Shown: positions 7,054 to 12,802 of the stretch, piece by piece
How positions within the stretch are numbered: position 1 is the stretch's first letter
Layout: each line of letters opens with the position of its first letter
Source of the DNA: Gemmatimonadota bacterium
Lineage (GTDB): Bacteria; JAAXHH01
Direction: 5' to 3'
NCBI GenBank assembly: GCA_026713285.1
Contig: JAPOOT010000114.1
Span: forward strand, 1-13,359
Length of the DNA: 13,359 nucleotides
The notes under the pieces: model-generated
The model's database searches: none
Told to the model about the DNA's origin: nothing
The model's input: the letters and a program-made list of their open reading frames with translations, nothing else
Made by a program: the position numbers and the translations under genes

Positions 7054-8061
7054 ATGTCCTCCATTCCCATGCGCAACACCCCGCCGGACCATGGCATCAG
7101 GGTGCCATACGAAACCCATTCGACATTTATCGCGGAACTTTTCGTCGCGGCCGGCATGAGACCCGGTGAAGCCGGGTTGATGGCCAGGATCCTTGCCACG
7201 GCCGACAAACGCTGTGTGTACAGCCACGGCACACAGCAGGCGCTCGGGTATTTGCCGAAGCTTCGTGACGGCGAGGTGAATCCACGCCCAAACGTCACCG
7301 CGGTTCGCGAATCGGACACCGTCGTGGTCCTGGACGGGGACGGCGGCATGGGATACGGACCGTCCCACCGGGGTATGGAAACCGCCATCGAGAAGGCCCT
7401 GGCCCATGGCCTGGGCGCGGCTACCACGCGGAACCATTATCATTTCGGCGCGGCAGGGAACTACTCCCGCATGGCCCTGGAGCATGGGTGCGTGGGATGG
7501 GCGCTGTCCACCCATCGCGTCGCGCTCGATCCGAACAGCGTGATCATGTCCGCAAGCGGCGGTTCGCCCATGAGCCTGGCCTTTCCGACGCGGAGCCAGC
7601 CTCCCCTGGTGCTCGACATGGCCGCGGTTTTCATGGGATACAAGGACGAACTGTTCCAGGAATTCTATGCCCTGTTCGCCAAGAGCCTGGGCCTCGCGGT
7701 CGCCTTGCAGGCGCTCGGGGGCATCCTGGCCGGCATCTGGAGACCTGAATTCCAACCACCCCGGACGAAATGGGAATCCAACCAGGGCGCTTTCCTGCTG
7801 GCCATGAAGATCGATCACTTCATGGATCTGGACGAGTTTGAGCGATCACTGGACGATTTCGTATCCAAGGCGAGGAACATGAGGCCGTTTCCCGGCATGC
7901 CATCGGCGGAACTGCCTGGCGGGATGGAGTGGCGGTGGGAAAAGGAAAACGATGAGACGGGGGTGCCGTTGAGCGACGAACACCGCGTGAGGCTGGAGGA
8001 GATCGCGGATACGTTCAACGTAGAGCCGCCCTACGAGTCGTTCGAATCCACGCGGTTCTGA
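7054..8061 (+). CDS. Ldh2-family (malate/L-lactate-type) NAD(P)-dependent oxidoreductase
   Basis: A 335-residue cytoplasmic enzyme of the Ldh2 family (malate, L-lactate, sulfolactate and ureidoglycolate dehydrogenases), which interconverts 2-hydroxy and 2-keto acids and is unrelated to the classical Rossmann LDH/MDH. Diagnostic segments are SHGTQQALGYLPKLRDGEVNP with His 58, the YHFGAAGNYSRMA motif with the likely catalytic His 130, and VLDMA with Asp 188. Length is normal for the family. After VLDMA, the usual T-S-x-x-A-x-G-K nucleotide-binding stretch is replaced by an unrelated AVFMGYKDELFQEF segment, so cofactor or substrate preference may differ. The ATG at 7054 has an AAAGGCGG site about 8 bases upstream; an ATG at 7069 is a less likely alternative. 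It lies 121 bases after the M14 gene with no clear promoter or terminator between, so it may be the last gene of the cluster. Confidence 0.87.
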   Translation: MSSIPMRNTPPDHGIRVPYETHSTFIAELFVAAGMRPGEAGLMARILATADKRCVYSHGTQQALGYLPKLRDGEVNPRPNVTAVRESDTVVVLDGDGGMGYGPSHRGMETAIEKALAHGLGAATTRNHYHFGAAGNYSRMALEHGCVGWALSTHRVALDPNSVIMSASGGSPMSLAFPTRSQPPLVLDMAAVFMGYKDELFQEFYALFAKSLGLAVALQALGGILAGIWRPEFQPPRTKWESNQGAFLLAMKIDHFMDLDEFERSLDDFVSKARNMRPFPGMPSAELPGGMEWRWEKENDETGVPLSDEHRVRLEEIADTFNVEPPYESFESTRF

Positions 8062-8110
8062 TACGGACTGCCATTCCATACAGATTACCGGGGCGTTTTG
8101 CCGGCAGGGA

Positions 8111-8527
8111 TCAGGCGGTCGCCGCCTTGAACCAGGTTTCGTGCACGCGCAGCCATTCCAGTCCGTTCGGCATTGCATCATTGCGTCGGAATATCACGGT
8201 GCTATGCCTGGACGTGGTTTCTCCGCCTTCTTCCTGCCATTCTTCGTACTCCGCTACAACGAGTTCGTTATCTTCTGCCAGTAAGCGGACGTTCTCGATC
8301 CAGATGCGTATACCCGGCCGGCCGGTGTGGGCTTCGTACAGGACCTTCAGCAGGGGTTCCCGCTCCACCTTTCCGCCATGCGGCATGACGATCACAAAGG
8401 CTTTGCCGAGCACGGTCCCCATCCGTTCGAACGCTTCGGTGGTCCTGGGGACACGACCGTTGAACCAGGATTCGAAACACCGGTGCAAGGCGTCGATTTC
8501 GTTGCGGCAGGATTCGATCAGCTGCAT
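8111..8527 (-). CDS. SnoaL/NTF2-like (DUF4440-type) small protein
   Basis: A 138-residue protein with the pattern of the NTF2-like superfamily (SnoaL or DUF4440 group): an N-terminal helix around IDALHRCFESWFNG, then alternating strands including IRIWIENVRLLAEDNELVVAEYEEW, and a closing strand ending in WLRVHETWF. Such cone-shaped alpha/beta proteins act as small enzymes (isomerase, cyclase, hydrolase) or ligand-binding proteins; no catalytic residue set can be assigned here. It has no signal peptide. The start is the ATG at 8527; the upstream ribosome-binding site is weak. The gene converges on the dehydrogenase gene (49-base gap, 8062-8110, no terminator recognised) and lies downstream of the beta-barrel gene on the same strand. 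Confidence 0.75.
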   Translation of the reverse strand: MQLIESCRNEIDALHRCFESWFNGRVPRTTEAFERMGTVLGKAFVIVMPHGGKVEREPLLKVLYEAHTGRPGIRIWIENVRLLAEDNELVVAEYEEWQEEGGETTSRHSTVIFRRNDAMPNGLEWLRVHETWFKAATA

Positions 8528-8562
8528 GGTCGATCCATTGCAAGGGCTACCAGGTTCGGGTG

Positions 8563-8610
8563 GTTAATTCTAGTTATCTTATTGAATTTATTGAAATAAG
8601 GTATTATTCG
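8563..8610. repeat. AT-rich island with tandem 9-mers and an inverted repeat
   Basis: Between the two minus-strand genes lies a markedly AT-rich stretch in an otherwise GC-rich window. It contains TTATTGAA twice at a 9-base period (8579-8586 and 8588-8595) and a CTTATT/AATAAG inverted repeat (8578-8583 and 8595-8600, 11-base loop). On the minus strand, TTCAAT (8595-8590) and TAGAAT (8572-8567) are 17 bases apart, which could be a weak promoter for the SnoaL-like gene: the -35 matches only 3 of 6 positions, the -10 matches 5 of 6. It could equally be an A+T element or a weak protein-binding site. Confidence 0.4.
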
Positions 8611-8620
8611 ATCGGAGGAT

Positions 8621-9163
8621 TCACCGGCCTACCCTGAAGCCCACCATGGCGTAGACCGCGGTCGTGCTCACGCCCTTGTCCAGGTTGATGTATCTCCCCT
8701 CGATCCCCACGAACGCCATACCGAGCGAGGCCCCGATAAAAACGCCCGGCTGCGCGAAATAGGTATTCGTCGTCCTGGTGATGTCTGTCCTGGTATCATC
8801 CTCCAGGTTCATCGACTTCTCGGAATCCTGCGCCCGTCCCACTCCGATCATTGCGCGTACCAGAATGGGAGACGATACCAACGTCACGCCCGCGTCCACC
8901 CCGTATAACAGCAGGGATTTCTCACCGTCGTCCCCGGTTTTCGCAAGGTGATAGGTCGCTCTCGCCCCGACGTGCACGGTTCTGATTCCGGTCGGCAGGT
9001 TTACGAGTACACTGCCGCCCCCGCCTCTCTCGTATTTTTCCACGGCCTGGCCGCCGTGAAAACCGAACTCGGCGCCCTGGGCATGGGTCCGTACCGGAGT
9101 GACGGCAGCCATGAGCCACATCAGGCAGGCCGCGCGACGGATCAACTGCAAGAAAGTCATCAT
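8621..9163 (-). CDS. Small predicted outer-membrane beta-barrel protein
   Basis: A 180-residue protein with a Sec signal peptide (residues 1-28, cleavage expected after the THA triplet before Gln29). The mature part is made of alternating short amphipathic stretches separated by Gly- and Asp-rich turns, such as SVLVNLPTG, VHVGARATYHLA, LLLYGVDAGVTLV, ILVRAMIGVGRA and TTAVYAMVGFRVG. That is the pattern of an eight-stranded outer-membrane barrel of the OmpA/OmpX/OmpW-like size class. The C-terminus is GFRVGR and not the classical terminal Phe, so insertion by the Bam system is not certain. An acidic, polar segment at about 120-133 would form an external loop. I do not recognise a named family. 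Start is ATG 9163 with a second ATG immediately after; a GGGAA element lies just upstream. It is divergent from the SulP gene. Confidence 0.65.
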   Translation of the reverse strand: MMTFLQLIRRAACLMWLMAAVTPVRTHAQGAEFGFHGGQAVEKYERGGGGSVLVNLPTGIRTVHVGARATYHLAKTGDDGEKSLLLYGVDAGVTLVSSPILVRAMIGVGRAQDSEKSMNLEDDTRTDITRTTNTYFAQPGVFIGASLGMAFVGIEGRYINLDKGVSTTAVYAMVGFRVGR

Positions 9164-9393
9164 TCGTTCCCGGGCAATCTCGAACTGGTCTTCGATGCCG
9201 CTTCACGTTCCCGGACGATCCAGCCTGCGCCCTTCACCCCGCGTTACCATCTCGGGAGGATAGCAGGAGCAATGATACCCATGTAATATGGTCCGCGTCC
9301 AATACTTTCCGTTTATTCTCTCCCACCGCCACGCCAAGATACGGAATTATGCGTGCAAACCCCAACTGTTATCGTTTGTAATCGCGCATTCGT

Positions 9394-9422
9394 TTGACCC
9401 GGAATTCGAATTCCAGTATCTT
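9394..9422 (+). promoter_or_regulatory. Predicted promoter of the SulP gene
   Basis: TTGACC at 9394-9399 (5/6 to consensus) and TATCTT at 9417-9422 (4/6) are 17 bases apart. Transcription would start near 9429, giving a leader of about 70 bases before the TTG at 9499. The spacer is occupied almost fully by a perfect 14-bp palindrome (9401-9414), so the promoter may be controlled by a dimeric regulator. Confidence 0.5.
9401..9414. promoter_or_regulatory. Perfect palindrome GGAATTCGAATTCC in the promoter spacer
   Basis: A 14-bp self-complementary sequence with no mismatch lies between the -35 and -10 elements of the SulP promoter. Its position would let a bound dimer block RNA polymerase or, as with MerR-type regulators, remodel the spacer. 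No regulator gene is next to it and the site does not match an operator I recognise, so the role is inferred from position and symmetry only. Confidence 0.45.
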
Positions 9423-9498
9423 GGAACGAAGCGCGATCCCGGCATCGATCTGCCTGAAGAGGCCACGATTACCGTAGCAGTTATCGGAACTCTTCACA

Positions 9499-11709
9499 TT
9501 GAATCCAACATCCAATTCAATCATTCCCGCGCTCTCAGCCGGACTTACATCCGGTCTGGGGCTTCTGGTTGCCCAGGTTGCCTTCGGCAGCTTCATTTTC
9601 TCGGGAGCCTTGGCGCCCTATGCTTCACAGGGCGTGGGCCTGGTGCTGTTCGGGAACTTCGCGGCGTGTCTGGTCATCGCCCTTCTGGGAGGTTTCCGCG
9701 GGGCTATCGCGGGACTGTCGCCCGCGTTGGTCATCGGCATGGCCGTGATCGGCTCCTCCCTGGACGCCGAGGGTCACGCGCTGTTCGCGACCGCATCCGT
9801 CGCCCTGATGATCTGTGCGGCGGCCACGGGCGTGTGCTGTCTCGCGGTCGGCCGGTTCGGGCTCGCCAACCTGTTGCGCTTTATACCGTATCCCGTGGCC
9901 GGGGGATTCGTGGCCGGAATCGGCGGGGCCGTGTGCCTGGCGGCCCTGTCCCTGATGGGCGCAGACCCGGATTGGCTGGCATTGCCGGTCCTGTTCGAAC
10001 CCTCCGTTTTATGGAAGTGGGCGCCGGGTGTAGTCTTTGGCGTCTTGCTCTACCTCTCCATGAAGAGATGGCGCAACCCATTGATCCTGCCCGCGGGTGT
10101 GTTGCTGGCTGTAGGAGCATATCATTTCGCACTCAACGACCTCGGTATTTCAGGGGAAGAGGCACGGACCGCGGGATTGCTGCTGAAGAGCACGGCGGAA
10201 GGCAGCCTGTGGCCGGCGTTAGGGTCTGCCGATCTGTCCCATGTAAGCTGGGCTTCGCTGACCTCGCAAATCCCCAACATGCTGGCGCTGATGCTGGTGG
10301 CGTTTATCAGCATCATCATGAATATCGCCGGACTCGAAATGGCGACGAACCAGGAACTGAACTGGGACCAGGAGTTCAGGGTGACGGGATTGGCAAGCGT
10401 GCTTGCGGGCCTGGGCGGGGGGACCGTGGCGACGCTTGTCGTTCCCGCGTCGCTTCGAAGCAAGCTGTTCGGTGCGGCAACCCGGATGACCGGGGTGGTC
10501 GCAGCGCTCGTCATCGGCGTAGCCCTTGTACTGGGCGACGGCATGCTGGAGGTCGTACCCGCGGCGCTCGTGGGCGGAATCCTGGTCTTCGCCGGCCTGG
10601 GCATGCTGGACGAAGGGCTTGTGAGAAGCCGAAGAAGGCTACCGCGGATGGAGTACGGAATTGTTCTGGTGATGTTCGCGGTTGTCACGTCGCTTGGATT
10701 GATCGAGGGCGTGGCCGTCGGTATGCTGGCCACGTTGGTTTTCTTCGCCGTGCGGCTCAGCAGGGTAGACCCCATTGAATCAAGATTCACCGCGCAGGAA
10801 CGAGAGAGCATAAAATCGAGATCCATACCCGACCGGGCTATACTGCGCAATGAAGGTGAGCGTGTACAGGTATACAAGCTGCGTGGTTACATTTTCTTCG
10901 GCAGTGCCTACGCGCTCTCCGATGAATTCAAGAACAGGTTGAGCGGCGCTTCGAGACCGGTGTGCATAATGCTGGATTTCGCGGCCGTTTCAGGCCTCGA
11001 CTTCTCGGCCGTGAACGCCATGGGGAGGTTTCTGCAAGCGGCGAACGCGTCCAGTGTACGTATCGTGCTCAGCGCGATGTCCGAGGGGCTGAAAGACCGG
11101 TTCGAACGCAGCCTCCCGGTTTCGGTATATGACGAATTGCTGTGGGAACCCGATGCGGACCGCGGTCTCGAACGTTGCGAGGATATCCTGATCGAAACGT
11201 GGAACACCGAGTCCGGAGGGACCGAAGAACGGCGTGGATCGCTGCTGAAACATTCCGCGGAAGCACTGGAACACTACCTGGATCGACAGATCGATTTCGA
11301 GGGCCTGACGGAATCACTGCAAAAGTGGCTGAACCCAAACAAGTACGAAGCAGGCGAGGTCCTGACCGGGCCGGGTGCTCCCACGGACCATCTGCAATTA
11401 ATCCTTTCGGGCCACGCATCCGGTTACGATACCAGGGCGACCCGCCTGTTCCAATGCGGGCCGGGTGACGCGATCTGGCCGAATGGCGCGCCGGGCCAGA
11501 AAGCACACCGCGTAGTGGCGGATGTACACTGTCAAACGATGTTGCTTTCGCCCGCGGCCCTTGACCGGCTGGAGCAGAACGAACAGCATCTGGTACATGG
11601 CCTTTACCGGTACTTGCTGGCCGGACGACTTCGCAGCGAACGGGAAGCCGGAGCATCGCTTACGGATACTGACAGTAAGATGCAGGGAAAAAGAACCATG
11701 AGCGGGTAA
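9499..11709 (+). CDS. SulP/SLC26-family anion transporter with STAS and degenerate cNMP-binding domains
   Basis: A 736-residue inner-membrane transporter. Residues 1 to about 425 are hydrophobic with roughly 10-12 membrane segments and SulP signatures: the RFIPYPVAGGFVAGIGGAV segment, and the EMATNQELNWDQEFRVTGLAS segment followed by GLGGG. A STAS domain (about 455-560) shows VCIMLDFAAVSGLDFSA with Asp 501 and Ser 503 in the regulatory loop. A C-terminal domain (about 615-720) resembles a cyclic-nucleotide-binding fold (EAGEVLTGPG, LQLILSGHASG, GPGD, HRVVADVHCQTMLL), but the phosphate-binding cassette lacks its usual Gly-Glu pair, so cAMP binding is doubtful. Family substrates are sulfate, bicarbonate or dicarboxylates; this one is unassigned. 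The start must be TTG 9499, because a stop codon in frame at 9475 leaves no other start upstream and the first helix begins directly after. A GGAA lies 9 bases upstream. It is a single-gene unit that converges on the RraA-like gene. Confidence 0.9.
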   Translation: MNPTSNSIIPALSAGLTSGLGLLVAQVAFGSFIFSGALAPYASQGVGLVLFGNFAACLVIALLGGFRGAIAGLSPALVIGMAVIGSSLDAEGHALFATASVALMICAAATGVCCLAVGRFGLANLLRFIPYPVAGGFVAGIGGAVCLAALSLMGADPDWLALPVLFEPSVLWKWAPGVVFGVLLYLSMKRWRNPLILPAGVLLAVGAYHFALNDLGISGEEARTAGLLLKSTAEGSLWPALGSADLSHVSWASLTSQIPNMLALMLVAFISIIMNIAGLEMATNQELNWDQEFRVTGLASVLAGLGGGTVATLVVPASLRSKLFGAATRMTGVVAALVIGVALVLGDGMLEVVPAALVGGILVFAGLGMLDEGLVRSRRRLPRMEYGIVLVMFAVVTSLGLIEGVAVGMLATLVFFAVRLSRVDPIESRFTAQERESIKSRSIPDRAILRNEGERVQVYKLRGYIFFGSAYALSDEFKNRLSGASRPVCIMLDFAAVSGLDFSAVNAMGRFLQAANASSVRIVLSAMSEGLKDRFERSLPVSVYDELLWEPDADRGLERCEDILIETWNTESGGTEERRGSLLKHSAEALEHYLDRQIDFEGLTESLQKWLNPNKYEAGEVLTGPGAPTDHLQLILSGHASGYDTRATRLFQCGPGDAIWPNGAPGQKAHRVVADVHCQTMLLSPAALDRLEQNEQHLVHGLYRYLLAGRLRSEREAGASLTDTDSKMQGKRTMSG

Positions 11710-11758
11710 TGCCGGCTGTCTTCTATACGTCCCAGACCACATGGGTTCAGGAATTCAG

Positions 11759-11783
11759 TCTCCGGTATGAATACACACGGAGA
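11759..11783. terminator. Possible weak hairpin between convergent SulP and RraA-like genes
   Basis: TCTCCG at 11759-11764 pairs with CGGAGA at 11778-11783 across a 13-base loop, in the middle of the 99-base gap (11710-11808) where the two genes converge. No U-rich tract follows on either strand, so it is a poor intrinsic terminator. It is listed as the only stem seen there. Confidence 0.22.
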
Positions 11784-11808
11784 TTCTGACGAATCCGCCG
11801 TCGTGCAG

Positions 11809-12591
11809 CTAGAACCGATAGGCCGTCTCCAGCGGTTGCCCCTCCTCCAAGGCGCGTCGTGATAGGTTTTCTTTTTCGCGCAACTCCCCAATCACGCGAA
11901 TGACGTCCCCCAACGACACACTTGGAAAGGCCATCACGCCGTTCACGTCCGCGGCGATAACGTCCCCGGGGGCGACTTCGATTCCTCCGCAGATTATTGG
12001 CACGTTGGCGGCGACGGGGCGGATCACCGAACCGGGACCATAGAGGCAGATTCCCCCCGCGTAAACCGGCAGGCCGATTTCCTCCATGCCCTCGATATCC
12101 CGGCAGCCGCCATCGGTCACCAGGCCCGCCATCCCCTTCTGACGACAGGCCAGCACGATCACGTCTCCGAACATGCTGAGCACCTCGCTGGTGCCACTGG
12201 CCGTTACCCAGATCGATCCGGAGTCCGCTTCGTCCACCGGGCGAAAGACGAATGAACGGATGTCGTCTCGCGTGGTCGGGGTGTCGCTCTCCTCGTACTT
12301 AGTCGTTACGGCCGGACCGGCGATCGTCCCCCTGGCGGGGATCATCGGTCGTACGCCGCGGGACATGGCCAGCCGCTCCCGGTCATGCCCCAGCCGGATC
12401 AGCGCGTCCATGATCAGCGGCGTAGGCGCGTCTCTGAGCGCTCGGTAAATATCATTATTGCCGCCGGTTGCCTGGTTCGCCTGAACCGCGTGCGTTCTGG
12501 CGGGATGGGAGGCAAGGCTCGCTGCGGCCGTCGCGGTCATTCCGGATTTCAGGAACCCCCTGCGGGACAGACTTCGATTGAATATCGTCAT
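11809..12591 (-). CDS. Tat-exported RraA-like (HMG/CHA aldolase fold) protein
   Basis: A 260-residue RraA-family protein. The family includes 4-hydroxy-4-methyl-2-oxoglutarate aldolase/oxaloacetate decarboxylase and the RNase E inhibitor RraA. Core motifs are intact: the GLVTDGGCRDIEGM segment with Arg 164 and Asp 165 (the metal- and substrate-binding pair of the aldolases), GLPVYAGG, and EVAPGDVIAADVNGVMAFP. The unusual part is the N-terminus: SRRGFLK at residues 9-15 is a textbook Tat motif, followed by an Ala-rich hydrophobic stretch and a likely cleavage site around residues 34-37, so the protein should be exported folded. The start is ATG 12591, with CAGGAG 6 bases upstream (12603-12598); a longer frame beginning at 12654 would add 21 residues ahead of the Tat motif and lacks that support. 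It is divergent from the LarA-like gene. An aldolase or decarboxylase role is inferred from the family. Confidence 0.88.
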   Translation of the reverse strand: MTIFNRSLSRRGFLKSGMTATAAASLASHPARTHAVQANQATGGNNDIYRALRDAPTPLIMDALIRLGHDRERLAMSRGVRPMIPARGTIAGPAVTTKYEESDTPTTRDDIRSFVFRPVDEADSGSIWVTASGTSEVLSMFGDVIVLACRQKGMAGLVTDGGCRDIEGMEEIGLPVYAGGICLYGPGSVIRPVAANVPIICGGIEVAPGDVIAADVNGVMAFPSVSLGDVIRVIGELREKENLSRRALEEGQPLETAYRF

Positions 12592-12680
12592 ATTGTGCTC
12601 CTGGTATCTGTTGATGAGGATCGAAAACCAGCGTCGTTCCTGTGCATACTTCAACTCGGTTCCACGTTGTGATTAAACTG

Positions 12681-12709
12681 TTGATACCGTTGAAGACCAC
12701 GTCTATTAT
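12681..12709 (+). promoter_or_regulatory. Predicted promoter of the LarA-like gene
   Basis: TTGATA (12681-12686) and TATTAT (12704-12709), each 5/6 to consensus, are 17 bases apart. An overlapping perfect TATAAT at 12707-12712 has no -35 at a good distance. The leader to the ATG at 12803 would be about 87 bases and includes a small AGACT/AGTCT hairpin (12735-12750). It lies in the 211-base divergent gap shared with the RraA-like gene. Confidence 0.55.
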
Positions 12710-12802
12710 AATTGAACCTGCCGTCGGACCGGGCAGACTACCTGAAGTCTTTCGATCCTGTCCCCTTGTGCATCAAGTGGCCATCCCGAAAAGTGGTGTG
12801 CG

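Larger units (their letters stand above)
9164..9498. other. Divergent intergenic region between beta-barrel and SulP genes
   Basis: These 335 bases hold no convincing gene. The right half contains the SulP promoter and its palindrome, described separately. On the minus strand, a TATCAT near 9274-9279 could be a -10 for the barrel gene, but no matching -35 was found. A small CCAT/ATGG inverted repeat with a 5-base spacer sits at about 9279-9291. A plus-strand open frame beginning at 9288 runs into the SulP gene in another frame and looks like chance. Confidence 0.5.

Noticed and set aside
6030..7818. Two long minus-strand frames (465 and 312 codons) spanning the end of the M14 gene and the Ldh2 gene
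   Set aside because: Both run antisense across two supported genes and the gap between them, with no domain pattern.
8088..8104. CCGG...CCGG stem after the Ldh2 gene as a terminator
   Set aside because: Only four base pairs, with the Ts in the loop and no U tract after the stem; too weak to call.
9369..9596. 75-codon minus-strand frame in the SulP upstream region
   Set aside because: It covers the SulP start and promoter, has no ribosome-binding site or recognisable motif, and is short enough to occur by chance.
9288..10778. 496-codon plus-strand frame overlapping the SulP gene
   Set aside because: Most of it is an Arg/Gly-rich frame-shifted reading of the transporter; the part before 9499 overlaps the predicted promoter and has no homology pattern.
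12592..12654. 21-residue longer start for the RraA-like gene
   Set aside because: CAGGAG sits 6 bases before the inner ATG and the inner start gives a proper Tat signal; the extension would place extra charged residues ahead of it.
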